DNA of 64,000 nt, taken from the NCBI GenBank assembly GCA_026710655.1, contig JAPOQN010000031.1:58914-122913 (forward strand). Reading direction: 5' to 3'. Shown here one piece after another: positions 6,716 to 14,892 of this stretch. The translations under genes and the position numbers were made by a program. Position 1 is the first letter of the stretch. Every line of letters begins with the position of its first letter. The DNA comes from Chloroflexota bacterium. Lineage in GTDB: Bacteria > Chloroflexota > Dehalococcoidia > Tepidiformales > Tepidiformaceae. The notes beneath the pieces are model-generated. The model was not told the origin of the DNA. It was given only the letters and a program-made list of their open reading frames with translations, and did no database searches.

Positions 6716-7966
6716 ATGACCCCTGATGTCGACGCCACTGCCCCCAAATTCCTGCGCGACAAGTACGCCATCATCGGCGTGGGCGAGACCACCTACACCC
6801 GTGGCTCCAACCTGACCACGCGCGCGCTCGGTACCTGGGCCGTCAAGAACGCGATGGAGGACGCGGGCATCCCCGCCTCCGAAGTCGACGGCATGATGTC
6901 GTATTCCAACAACGACTCCACCCCCTCCCCCATGATCGCCGGCGACCTCGGCATCCGCCTCAACTTCTACATGGATGTCTACGGCGGCGGCTCCAGCAGC
7001 GAGGCCCTGATTGGCCTCGCCATCGGCGCCATCGAGGCGGGCATGTGCAACACCGTCGTCGTGTTCCGCTCCATGAACGGCTACTCCCAGGTCCGTATCG
7101 GCGGCACGGGGGCGCGGGCGCGGGCGCCCGTAGGCGGCGATGCCGTTCACACGGCCCCCTACGGCTGGTTCAGCGCCGGCCAGAACTTCAGCCCCAGCTT
7201 CATGCGTCACATGTACGACTACGGCACCACCCCCGAGCAGGTGGCCATGGTCAAGGTCATCCACAGCGAGCACGCCTCCAACAACCCCAAGGCCTACTAC
7301 AAGCAGCGCCTCACCGTGGACGACGTGCTCAACAGCCGCATGATTGTGAAGCCCCTCCACCTGCTCGACTGCTGCGTCGAGACCGACAACGCCACCGCCG
7401 TCATCGTGACCCGCGCCGAGCGCGCCTACGACTACCGCAACACCCCCGCCCGCATCCTTGCCGTGGCCGGACGCGTCTGCAAGCCGCGCATCGACATGCA
7501 CTTCCAGCACGGTCCCATCTCGACCGTCGCCGGCTACTACATCAAGGACATCATCTGGCCGAACGCCGGCGTCGGCCCGGAGGATATCGACCTCACCGGC
7601 GCCTACGACGCCTTCACCTTCACCTCCATGCTCCAGCTCGAGGACTACGGCTTCTGCAAGAAGGGGGAAGGCGGCGACTATGTCAGCAGCGGCATCATGC
7701 GGCTGGGTAACGAGCGCCCCAACAACACCAGCGGCGGCCACCTCTGCGAGGGCTACACGCACGGCATGAACATGATCATCGAGAACGTGCGCCAGCTCCG
7801 CGGCGAGGTCGACGACTACTGCCCGGTCGACGACCAGGACCGCAAGCAGCACACCTTCGACTACTCCGGCGGGGCCTGTCGCCAGGTGCCCGACGCCAAC
7901 ATCTCCATGAACCTCGGTTGGGCGATGCCGGGCACCGGCTCGTCCATGGTCATGAGGAAGGGATAG
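6716..7966 (+). CDS. Thiolase-superfamily protein (SCP-x/lipid-transfer type), probable acyl-CoA lyase
   Basis: A 416-residue SCP-x/lipid-transfer-protein type thiolase fold: KYAIIGVGETTYTR at the N-terminus, ALIGLAIGAIEAGMC, and the second fold repeat (AGVGPEDIDLTGAYDAFTF). At the usual nucleophile loop (DVYGGGSSSEALIG) there is Ser rather than Cys, so a normal Claisen thiolase reaction is doubtful. Relatives such as Ltp2 work as retro-aldolases with a DUF35 partner. The gene for that kind of partner starts 4 nt after this stop, so a two-subunit enzyme acting on a CoA-thioester is likely. Function is inferred from family and context. Confidence 0.85.
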   Translation: MTPDVDATAPKFLRDKYAIIGVGETTYTRGSNLTTRALGTWAVKNAMEDAGIPASEVDGMMSYSNNDSTPSPMIAGDLGIRLNFYMDVYGGGSSSEALIGLAIGAIEAGMCNTVVVFRSMNGYSQVRIGGTGARARAPVGGDAVHTAPYGWFSAGQNFSPSFMRHMYDYGTTPEQVAMVKVIHSEHASNNPKAYYKQRLTVDDVLNSRMIVKPLHLLDCCVETDNATAVIVTRAERAYDYRNTPARILAVAGRVCKPRIDMHFQHGPISTVAGYYIKDIIWPNAGVGPEDIDLTGAYDAFTFTSMLQLEDYGFCKKGEGGDYVSSGIMRLGNERPNNTSGGHLCEGYTHGMNMIIENVRQLRGEVDDYCPVDDQDRKQHTFDYSGGACRQVPDANISMNLGWAMPGTGSSMVMRKG

Positions 7967-7970
7967 CGCC

Positions 7971-8501
7971 ATGCCTGAAGGCGAATACCGCGGGATGAAC
8001 CTCACCATCCTCGATGTCGACCACGAGAACGTGGCCTACTTCGGCCACTGCGCCGATCACGACTTCCACCTGCAGAAGTGCACAAGTTGTGGCCTCCTGC
8101 GCTACCCGCCGGGTACCGCCTGCCCCTGGTGCCAGAACCGCGAATTCGAGTGGACGGCGGTCGAAGGCAAAGGGACCGTGCACTCTTACGGCGAGGTGCA
8201 CCAGGCCATCCAGCCCCAGTTCCGCGAGAAGGCCCCCTACATGATCCTCATCGTCGACCTGGACACCCAGAAGGGGCAGCCTACCGAGCACGAGGCCCTG
8301 CGCGTGGCCGGCAACCTCGCCACCCCCGACGGCGACCTCGCCCCGCCCGAGCTGGTCAGGCAGGTCGGCATCGGCAGCCGCATGCGCATGGTTTTCGCGG
8401 ACGTGGGCGAGGGGCTCTCGTTGCCCATGTGGACCCTCGACGAGGACGCGGAGCAGCCGGAGAACCCCTGGCGCTACCCGCAGGAGTACAACGGGGTCTA
8501 G
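7971..8501 (+). CDS. Zn-ribbon/OB-fold (DUF35) partner of the thiolase-like protein
   Basis: A 176-residue protein. A rubredoxin-like zinc ribbon CTSCGLLRYPPGTACPWCQ (two CxxC pairs, at about 36-54) is followed by an OB-fold (GKGTVHSYGEVHQAI, VGIGSRMRMVFAD). DUF35 proteins bind thiolase-like subunits and their acyl-CoA substrates. It lies 4 nt downstream of the thiolase gene and ends before a Rieske oxygenase on the same strand, suggesting a small catabolic operon. It is longer than its counterpart at 12525-12941, with an N-terminal extension before the ribbon. Confidence 0.88.
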   Translation: MPEGEYRGMNLTILDVDHENVAYFGHCADHDFHLQKCTSCGLLRYPPGTACPWCQNREFEWTAVEGKGTVHSYGEVHQAIQPQFREKAPYMILIVDLDTQKGQPTEHEALRVAGNLATPDGDLAPPELVRQVGIGSRMRMVFADVGEGLSLPMWTLDEDAEQPENPWRYPQEYNGV

Positions 8502-8507
8502 GGCGCC

Positions 8508-8666
8508 CTACCCACCACCGCCGTCGCCGCCACCGCCGAAGCCGCCGAAATCGGTCTTCGCCAGGTCGATGCCGACACAGCTAAGGCTCCAGAACATGAA
8601 CTCCCAGCAACCGTCGGTCACCCTCTCGTGCACGTACTTCAGCAACTGCCAGACCAGGCTCCACAC
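8508..8666 (-). CDS. Small Gly-rich-tail protein (hypothetical)
   Basis: A 52-residue reading frame from GTG 8664-8666, in the gap between the OB-fold gene and the Rieske gene. It begins VWSLVWQLLKYVHERVTDGC, continues with CWEFMFWSLSCVGIDL and ends in a glycine-rich tail (DFGGFGGGGDGGGG). AAGGGAAGG lies a few bases upstream on the reverse strand. The amphipathic aromatic start and glycine tail look protein-like rather than a random antisense frame. It is too short to assign, and its expression is unproven. Confidence 0.4.
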   Translation of the reverse strand: MWSLVWQLLKYVHERVTDGCWEFMFWSLSCVGIDLAKTDFGGFGGGGDGGGG

Positions 8667-8752
8667 AGGCGCGTTCCCTTCCCTTCAACCCTACTGATTC
8701 CGTGCACGCCTATGCAACGAGGCCCGCTGTGGCCGTGCTACCATCGAGCGCC

Positions 8753-10024
8753 ATGCTGAGCGCGAATGACAATGAGCTGCTGACCCGCACCGGACCGGAG
8801 ACGCCCATGGGCGACCTCTTCCGGCGTTTCTGGGTGCCGGTGCTCATTTCAGCCGAGCTGCCCGAGCCCGACTGCCCGCCCGTGCGCGTCGGCGTGCTCG
8901 GCGAGGAGCTCGTCGCCTTCCGCGACACGAACGGCGCCATCGGCCTGGTCGAGGGGCGCTGCCCGCATCGTCGCGCCGAGCTCTTCTGGGGGCGCAACGA
9001 AGAGTGCGGCCTGCGCTGCGTCTACCATGGCTGGAAGTTCGACGTAGACGGCAACTGCGTCGACATGCCCTCTGAGCCGCCCGAGTCCCAGTTCCTGGAG
9101 AAGGTCGGCATCACCGCCTACCCCACGCGTGAGTGGGGCGGCTTCATCTGGGCCTACATGGGCCCGCCCGACCTGCCCCTGCCGGACCTCCCCGAGTTCG
9201 AGTGGGCGCACGTCCCGGAGAGCCACCGCTACGTCTCGAAGAAGCTACAGCAGTGCAACTGGGCGCAGTCCGTCGAGGGCGCCATCGACACGGCGCACTT
9301 CTCCTTCCTCCACATGCTCGTCGGCGAACTCCCCCCGGATGCCCCCAAGGCCCTGCGCTACATGAGGGCCGATGGCTCGCCCAAGTTCACCATCCGCCCC
9401 ACGGAGGCGGGTTTCGTCATCGGTGGCGCCCGTTTCGCCGAAGAAGACAGCTTCTACTGGCGCATCACGCAGTTCCTCGCCCCCAACCACAGCCTCGCCC
9501 CCGGCGCCGAGCGCGGCCAGAACATCAACGGCCAGACCTGGGTCCCCATCGACGACGAGAGCTGCTGGATATACACCTACACCTGGAACCCCGACCGCCC
9601 CATCACGGAGGAGGAACTCGCCGTCATCAAGGGCGGCAAGGCCAGCGTTCACTCCGTCGTCGATGAGCACTACCGCCCCGTCCGCAACCGCGCCAACGAC
9701 TACCTGATCGACCGCGAGGCCCAGCGCACGGCCAGCTACACGGGCGTGCAGGGCATCTCCGAGCAGGACGCCTGTATCCAGGACAGCCAGGGGCCCATCT
9801 ACGACCGCACCCAGGAGCACCTGGGTACGACCGACGTGGCCATCATCGAGTTCCGCCGCATGATGCTGCGTATGGCCCGCAACCTGCTCGAGGGCCAGGA
9901 GCCCGCCGAGGCCCGCAACGGTCGCGCCTACTGGGTCCGTTCCGGCGCCGAGATAGCCCCCCGCACCACCCCCTTCGACGATGTCGCCGCCGACCGCACC
10001 ACGGCAGGCGAGCTGAACGCCTAG
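8753..10024 (+). CDS. Rieske non-heme iron oxygenase, alpha subunit (phthalate dioxygenase-like)
   Basis: A 423-residue ring-hydroxylating oxygenase. The N-terminal Rieske domain (about 25-130) has the 2Fe-2S ligands CPH (in GRCPHRRAELFWG) and CVYHGW. The catalytic domain has the mononuclear iron motif DTAHFSFLH, i.e. the two His of the 2-His-1-carboxylate triad, with a later Asp expected. It resembles phthalate 4,5-dioxygenase or vanillate demethylase-type single-component oxygenases. These need a reductase, which is not encoded here. The ATG 8753 was chosen because the conserved N-terminus (NDNELLTRTGPETPMG) begins there; a GTG at 8702 would add a poorly conserved leader. It sits downstream of the thiolase/OB-fold pair, suggesting catabolism of an aromatic or cyclic compound. 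Confidence 0.9.
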   Translation: MLSANDNELLTRTGPETPMGDLFRRFWVPVLISAELPEPDCPPVRVGVLGEELVAFRDTNGAIGLVEGRCPHRRAELFWGRNEECGLRCVYHGWKFDVDGNCVDMPSEPPESQFLEKVGITAYPTREWGGFIWAYMGPPDLPLPDLPEFEWAHVPESHRYVSKKLQQCNWAQSVEGAIDTAHFSFLHMLVGELPPDAPKALRYMRADGSPKFTIRPTEAGFVIGGARFAEEDSFYWRITQFLAPNHSLAPGAERGQNINGQTWVPIDDESCWIYTYTWNPDRPITEEELAVIKGGKASVHSVVDEHYRPVRNRANDYLIDREAQRTASYTGVQGISEQDACIQDSQGPIYDRTQEHLGTTDVAIIEFRRMMLRMARNLLEGQEPAEARNGRAYWVRSGAEIAPRTTPFDDVAADRTTAGELNA

Positions 10025-10449
10025 GGCGTCGCCAGCGGCGCGACCGCCACGTCGATGCCGGACACGGTTCCGTCAAGCTCCACGAAGTAGTCGCTTGCCG
10101 CCGTATAGAGCAGTTCGCCGTCGTGCCGCACCGCCACCCAGAGCTCGTGCGTGGCTCCTGGAGTTAGCTGGTCCCTGTTGTAGGAGACGCGGAAGTCGAC
10201 GGGCAGGGTGTTGGCGTCATCGATGACCTGGCGGCCCAGGGCGACCGCCAGCGGTTCGTCGCCCGAGACGTCCACCAGTACCACCTCCACGCAGGAGCCC
10301 AGCGGGAGTTCCACCTCGCCATCCATGTACCGAACCGTGCCCGAGATCGCGTTAACGTCGCTGCCGGACCAGACCAGCGTGAGGAGAATGGCTGGCACCG
10401 TCATCACGACCAGGGCGCCCAACGACAGGAGTGAAGCTAGCTTCCACAT
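10021..10449 (-). CDS. YbaY/YscW-family (T3SS pilotin-like) membrane-anchored protein
   Basis: A 142-residue protein. An N-terminal hydrophobic segment (residues 4-27) serves as signal or anchor, without an obvious lipobox. The beta-sandwich domain has the family pattern ISGTVRYMDGEVELPLGSC, VEVVLVDVS, GRQVIDD, LPVDFRVSY and GELLYTAASDY, as in YbaY/YscW (PF09619). It is probably exported and anchored on the outside of the membrane. In other bacteria the domain occurs in T3SS pilotins and in META/HslJ-type stress lipoproteins, but no secretion system is seen here. AGGAGGGG precedes the ATG. The stop overlaps the convergent Rieske stop by 4 nt. Confidence 0.7.
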   Translation of the reverse strand: MWKLASLLSLGALVVMTVPAILLTLVWSGSDVNAISGTVRYMDGEVELPLGSCVEVVLVDVSGDEPLAVALGRQVIDDANTLPVDFRVSYNRDQLTPGATHELWVAVRHDGELLYTAASDYFVELDGTVSGIDVAVAPLATP

Positions 10450-10583
10450 CGATCCCCTCCTGATCCAACTTACAGCGTCAGGAGGTCAATCGTTCCATGC
10501 TCCTGGAGGTGCGTGTAGGCAGGCTCACGCCTCCCCTAACCGGTCCTTAACCGGCCTTTGAGAAGTGCCTCCGTGTCCGGTGC

Positions 10584-11339
10584 CTAGCTGCCCCGCGCGA
10601 CCTTCAGGTCGGCGCGGGCGGCGACGCGCATGCCGCCCTGGTCGCTGCTGATCGTCACGAGCTGGAAGCCCGCCGCCGCATGCTTCTCCGCGAGCTGTGC
10701 GTTCGCGTGGATGCCCGCGATCACGCCGTGCGCCTTGCACGCCTGCGCGATGCGCACGCGCTCCTGCTCGAAGCGACCCTCGTTCGCCATCGCCGGAGGC
10801 TGGCCCAGCGTGATGCTCAGGTCGGCCGGACCCACGTAGACGGCGTCGATGCCGGGTACCGAGAGGATGTCGTCGAGGTTATCGAGCGCCTGCTCGGTCT
10901 CGATCATGGGGATGCAGGCGACCTCGGTGTTCGCGTGGGCGAAGTAGTCCGCGCCCGCGTACATCGTCGCCCGCAGGGGACCGAAGCTGCGGTTGCCCTC
11001 CGGGTGGTAGCGGCAGGCCGCGACGGCCGCCCGCGCCTCTTCGACGCTGTTCACCATGGGGATGATCACCCCCATGGCGCCCGCGTCGAGCATCTTCATG
11101 ATGATGCCGGGCTCGTTCCAGGGGACGCGCACGAACGGCATCGTCTCCGTCGTGCTGATGGCCTGCAGCATGGTCAGCGCCGTCTGGTAGTCGATGCCCC
11201 CGTGCTGCATGTCGATGCAGACGTAGTCGAACTCCTCGCCCGCCATGATCTCGGCGCTGAGCGAGCCGGGCAGGGAGAGCCAGCCCCCAAGGGCCATCTC
11301 CCCCGCCCGCCAGCGAGCCTTCACCGTGTTCTCACGCAT
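10584..11339 (-). CDS. HpcH/HpaI family class II aldolase
   Basis: A 251-residue TIM-barrel aldolase. Diagnostic segments are DMQHGGIDY near residue 43, a substrate-binding Arg in FVRVPWNEP, GAMGVIIPMVNS, the metal-ligand Glu in IPMIETEQAL and Asp in YVGPADLS. The family catalyses retro-aldol cleavage of 4-hydroxy-2-oxo acids to pyruvate or glyoxylate plus an aldehyde. It is the last gene of a reverse-strand set (OB-fold 12941-12525, thiolase 12522-11383, aldolase 11339-10584) with short gaps, suggesting one degradation pathway. The 134-bp space before the next gene holds no further ORF. Confidence 0.9.
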   Translation of the reverse strand: MRENTVKARWRAGEMALGGWLSLPGSLSAEIMAGEEFDYVCIDMQHGGIDYQTALTMLQAISTTETMPFVRVPWNEPGIIMKMLDAGAMGVIIPMVNSVEEARAAVAACRYHPEGNRSFGPLRATMYAGADYFAHANTEVACIPMIETEQALDNLDDILSVPGIDAVYVGPADLSITLGQPPAMANEGRFEQERVRIAQACKAHGVIAGIHANAQLAEKHAAAGFQLVTISSDQGGMRVAARADLKVARGS

Positions 11340-11382
11340 CCCTCTGCTCCTTACTCACCAGCCACGAGTCACTGGCCACCAG

Positions 11383-12522
11383 TCACGCTTCATTCGTCAT
11401 GATGATCGTGCCGGAGGCCATGAACATGCCGCCCACGCCGTGGCAGACGCTGATCTTCGCGTCGGGCACCTGCGCGGGGGCCGTGCCCCGCATCTGGCGC
11501 ACGCTCTCCTGGAGCGCGTACATGCCGTACATGCCCGAGTGCATGTAGCTCAGACCGCCGCCGTTCGTGTTGACCGGCAGGGGACCGCCGGGGGCGGGGT
11601 TGCGCGCCTCGATGAACGCGCCCGCCTCGCCCCGCCCCACGAACCCGAGGTCCTCGAGACCGTAGATCGGCAGGTGAGCGAAGGCGTCGTAGATCATCAC
11701 GTGGTCGACGTCGTCGTGGCTGATGCCCGCCTCTTCGAAAGCCGTGCTTCCGGCCACCTTGAAGGCGCGCGAGGTGGTCATGTCTTCCATCTGGCTGATC
11801 ATCGGCGTCTCGACGCTCTCGCCCGTGCCGAGGAGGTAGACGGGCTTCGTCGGGAAGTCCTTCGCCCGCTCCTTCGAGACGAGGATCAGCGCGCCGCCGC
11901 CGTCGGTTACGAGGCAGCACTGCAGCAGCCGGAAGGGGTAGGCGATCATGCGCGAGTTGAGCACGTCGTCCACCGTGATCGGATCCTTGAAGGTCGAGCG
12001 CGGGTTGAGCGCCGCCCACTCGCGCTGCACCACCGACACGGAGGCGAGCTGCTCGTGCGTCATGCCCGTCTCTTTCATGTAGCGCAGCACGCCAAGGGTG
12101 AACATCGAAGGCGGACCGCTGAGGCCGTAGGGCGCCTCGAACTGGCCGGGAAGCGACGCCGGCGCGCCCGCGAAACCGCCGCGCCCGACGCGCGAGCGTC
12201 CGCTCTCGCCGTGCGTCACGAGCGCGACATCGCAGAGTCCCTCGTTGATGGCGGCGGCGGCGTGGCGCACGTGCAGCATGAACGAGCAGCCGCCCACCGA
12301 TGTGCCGTCGACCCATGTGGGCGTGATGCCGAGGTAGTGGGCGATTCCGGCGGGCGCCTCGCCCGCGGTCGCCACGCCGTCGATGTCACCGGGACCGATG
12401 CCGCAATCCTCCATGGCGTTGAGGGCGGCGTCGGCGTGCAGTTGGATCTGGGAAAGGCCGGGGATGCGGCCGAGATCGGTCGTCTCGGCGGCTCCGACGA
12501 TGGCTACGGAACGGGACTCCAT
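11383..12522 (-). CDS. SCP-x-type thiolase-family protein
   Basis: A 379-residue protein. The N-terminus SVAIVGAAETTDLGRIPG is typical of lipid-transfer-protein thiolases. The nucleophile loop reads DGTSVGGCSFMLHVRHA, so a Cys is present near the usual site, unlike its paralogue at 6716-7966. Later elements are DDVDHVMIYDAFAHLPI, NTNGGGLSYMHSG and CHGVGGMFMASG (His and Gly-rich active-site loops). It starts 2 nt after the stop of the upstream DUF35 gene, so translation is probably coupled. It may act as a thiolase or as an Ltp2-like aldolase. The HpaI-type aldolase downstream supports a side-chain cleavage route. Confidence 0.88.
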   Translation of the reverse strand: MESRSVAIVGAAETTDLGRIPGLSQIQLHADAALNAMEDCGIGPGDIDGVATAGEAPAGIAHYLGITPTWVDGTSVGGCSFMLHVRHAAAAINEGLCDVALVTHGESGRSRVGRGGFAGAPASLPGQFEAPYGLSGPPSMFTLGVLRYMKETGMTHEQLASVSVVQREWAALNPRSTFKDPITVDDVLNSRMIAYPFRLLQCCLVTDGGGALILVSKERAKDFPTKPVYLLGTGESVETPMISQMEDMTTSRAFKVAGSTAFEEAGISHDDVDHVMIYDAFAHLPIYGLEDLGFVGRGEAGAFIEARNPAPGGPLPVNTNGGGLSYMHSGMYGMYALQESVRQMRGTAPAQVPDAKISVCHGVGGMFMASGTIIMTNEA

Positions 12523-12524
12523 GG

Positions 12525-12941
12525 CTATCCTCCTGCCGGCCGGAACTTCGGCAGCGAAATGTCGTCACTCACGGGCGTGAACGCGACTTCGACGGGCATG
12601 TCGAGCAGGAGCGCCTCGGGCGTCTGCTCGCAGTCGACGATGTTGGTCATCATGCGCGGACCCTCATCCAGCTCCACGATCGCGATCGCGTGCGGGTCGG
12701 GACCGAACCCCGGCGGGGGCCGGTGGTTGATCACGTAGCTGTAGAGCTTCCCCCGGCCGCTCGCCGTGAAGCTCGAGACCGAGCGCGAGGCGCAGGCGGG
12801 GCAGAAGGGGCGTGGCGGGAAGATGACGTTCTTGCAGGCGTCGCAGCGCTGCAGGCGAAGCTCGCCCCGCTTCGCCCCGTCCCAGAAATCCTGTGTTTCC
12901 GGGGTGGGCACGGGCACGGGCCCTTTGTAGTCGTCGGGCAT
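12525..12941 (-). CDS. Zn-ribbon/OB-fold (DUF35) protein
   Basis: A 138-residue protein from ATG 12941 (an in-frame ATG at 12983 would add a poorly conserved 14-residue leader). The N-terminal helix (PETQDFWDGAKRGELRLQRC) leads into a zinc ribbon (CDACKNVIFPPRPFCPAC), then an OB-fold (GRGKLYSYVINHRPPP, IAIVELDEG, MPVEVAFTPV). This is the standard DUF35 layout. It is co-transcribed with the thiolase-family gene immediately downstream and is probably its substrate-binding partner. Confidence 0.9.
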   Translation of the reverse strand: MPDDYKGPVPVPTPETQDFWDGAKRGELRLQRCDACKNVIFPPRPFCPACASRSVSSFTASGRGKLYSYVINHRPPPGFGPDPHAIAIVELDEGPRMMTNIVDCEQTPEALLLDMPVEVAFTPVSDDISLPKFRPAGG

Positions 12942-13054
12942 GAGGGGTCTGCCTTTCAGATGGTTTGGCGCACGGCGGCGCACGCGTCAGCGCATCCTAC
13001 GAGCTTCACCGCAATGGGGGGAGTGGCCCTGCGGGAGGAGCCTGGTACGGGGAA

Positions 13055-13741
13055 TCAGGCCGGCGCGGGCGCCTCGTCGCGTGCGCTTACCCAGACGCGG
13101 CCCGCCACCTGCGTGCCCATCACGATCTCGCGACCCTCGATCGTGACCGTCACCGTCCCCCGGTACGGCTCCGAGGACTTGAGCCTCACCACCTGCCCGG
13201 GGCGAATGCCTTCCGTGTCGAAGAACTGCAGAAGCTGCTCGTCCTCCTCGAACACGCGCTCGATGGCCACCGTCTCGCCCTCGGGCACATCCGTTAGCGT
13301 CGTCATCGAGAGGTCGCCGGCGTTCGCCAGCCCCGGGATGGGGTAGCCGAAGGGGCTGCGGATGGGATTGCCCAGCGTCTCAATCAGGTGCGGCTCCGTC
13401 ACGTCGGAGATGCCGTGCTCCAGCAGGTGCGCCTCTTCGTAGGCGCGCCACCAGGGCACCTTCAGCACGCTCGTCAGCAGGCACTCGGCCAGGCGATGGC
13501 GTCGCACCATCTCCTCCGCCCGCCGCAGACCCTCCGGCGTCAGCTCGATCATCTTGCGCCGGTTGATCGAGACGAGGCTGTCGCGCTGCAGCCGCTTCAG
13601 CATTCCCGCGACCGATGGAGGCGTAACCCCCAGGCGATCGGCGAGGCGCACCGCGATCACGCTCTCCCCCTCGTCGTGGTGGAGGCGGTAGATTGCGCTC
13701 AGGTAATCGTCGCTTGCGACGTTCACGACCTGCTTTGGCAT
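13055..13741 (-). CDS. DtxR/MntR-family metal-dependent transcriptional regulator
   Basis: A 228-residue protein. A winged helix at about 8-70 (DYLSAIYRLHHDEGE, LADRLGVTPPSVAGMLKRL) is followed by a dimerisation/metal domain (AEEMVRRHRLAECLL, YEEAHLLEHGISD with the Glu/His ligand pattern) and a C-terminal FeoA/SH3-like domain (about 150-225). The fold is that of iron- or manganese-responsive repressors such as IdeR. The ATG 13741 was preferred over the ATG at 13855 because the DNA-binding domain starts directly and the longer leader is low-complexity. It is divergent from two diiron-type genes, whose iron demand makes them plausible targets. No operator was verified. Confidence 0.9.
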   Translation of the reverse strand: MPKQVVNVASDDYLSAIYRLHHDEGESVIAVRLADRLGVTPPSVAGMLKRLQRDSLVSINRRKMIELTPEGLRRAEEMVRRHRLAECLLTSVLKVPWWRAYEEAHLLEHGISDVTEPHLIETLGNPIRSPFGYPIPGLANAGDLSMTTLTDVPEGETVAIERVFEEDEQLLQFFDTEGIRPGQVVRLKSSEPYRGTVTVTIEGREIVMGTQVAGRVWVSARDEAPAPA

Positions 13742-13853
13742 CGCCCCGATCGTGCCACGCCCCGCGCCTCTTGTCTTGACCGAACGCCCCTTCAATTCAC
13801 GACCGGGCAGCCGTACACTCGAAGGCGCAGCCTTCGCGGCGAGGATGGACCCC

Positions 13854-14888
13854 ATGAGCGCAGCCCCCGAGACCCCCGAACTCGACCTCTCCTGGCTCGA
13901 TCTCTACGACGACCCCACGTCGGCCGAACCCACCAAGAAGGGGCTCACGCTCGACGCCATCGACATTGGCGACTACGCCTCGCAGGAGGACCTGCCCCGC
14001 GACATGACTCCCCGCCTGCGCGGCGCCTCCCCCCGCGAGAACGCCCATCGCCAGGGCCTGACCTACCAGACCAAGCACGACGTCTGGGCCGACCAGTGCC
14101 TCTCCCTCTACGAGGAAGCGATCCAGCGCCAGTGGTCCTCCGCGCGTGACATTCCCTGGGACACCCTTGAGGAACTCCCCGACGAGCACGAGCGCGCCAT
14201 GTGCCAGGTCGCGACCATGCTCGCCGAGGTCGAGTTCATCGCCGGCGACGTGCCCGGCCAGTGGCTCCCCGCCATCAGCGGCGATGAGTTCGAGGTCGGC
14301 CTCTTCCTCATGTCCCAGATCATGGACGAGGCGCGCCATACCGACGTCTTCCGCAAGCGTGCCCTTGCCAACGGCGGCGGCCTCCTCCAGCAGGGCGCCG
14401 GGCTCGGCCTGCGCAACCTGATCGAGGCCCAGGACTTCACCGAGATGTCCGTGCTCATGCACGTGCAGGCGGAAGGCTTCGTCCAGTCCATGTTCCGCAT
14501 GGGCGAGCTCATCGGGCCGACCCAGGCCGACAAGCGCATATTCCGCATGGCCGCCCAGGACGAGTCGCGCCACCTCGCGTTTGGCGTGATGCACCTCAAG
14601 CACGTTCTCTCCGAGACACCCGAGCGCCGCGAGGAGATCCACCACTACCTCGACAAGGCCGAGGAGCGTTCGGCCGGCGGCGGCAGCGGCGATGTCACCT
14701 TCCCGCCGGTCTTCGAGTCGCTCTGCATCCTCCTCGGCGGCGGCAAGGACCGCTTCGACGAAGGCGTCGCCAAGTTCCTGCTCCTCCGCCAGCGCCAGGT
14801 GAAGGAGTACCTGCACCGCCTCGATGTCGCCGGTCTCGGCGACCGCCGCGAGCGCCTGGGCCCGGCCCTTGCGCAGTACGCCAACTAA
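13854..14888 (+). CDS. Ferritin-like diiron protein (R2/AurF-like), catalytic subunit candidate
   Basis: A 344-residue helical protein with a full set of carboxylate-bridged diiron ligands: a Glu in LAEVEFIAGD, MDEARHTDVF (ExxH), a Glu in HVQAEGFVQSMF and QDESRHLAFG (second ExxH). This pattern is shared by class I RNR R2, R2-like oxidases and AurF-type N-oxygenases, so an O2-dependent oxidation is likely. GAGG lies 9 nt before ATG 13854; an in-frame ATG at 13845 leaves no space for it. A paralogue that has lost these ligands follows 4 nt downstream. The exact reaction is unknown. Confidence 0.8.
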   Translation: MSAAPETPELDLSWLDLYDDPTSAEPTKKGLTLDAIDIGDYASQEDLPRDMTPRLRGASPRENAHRQGLTYQTKHDVWADQCLSLYEEAIQRQWSSARDIPWDTLEELPDEHERAMCQVATMLAEVEFIAGDVPGQWLPAISGDEFEVGLFLMSQIMDEARHTDVFRKRALANGGGLLQQGAGLGLRNLIEAQDFTEMSVLMHVQAEGFVQSMFRMGELIGPTQADKRIFRMAAQDESRHLAFGVMHLKHVLSETPERREEIHHYLDKAEERSAGGGSGDVTFPPVFESLCILLGGGKDRFDEGVAKFLLLRQRQVKEYLHRLDVAGLGDRRERLGPALAQYAN

Positions 14889-14892
14889 CGCC

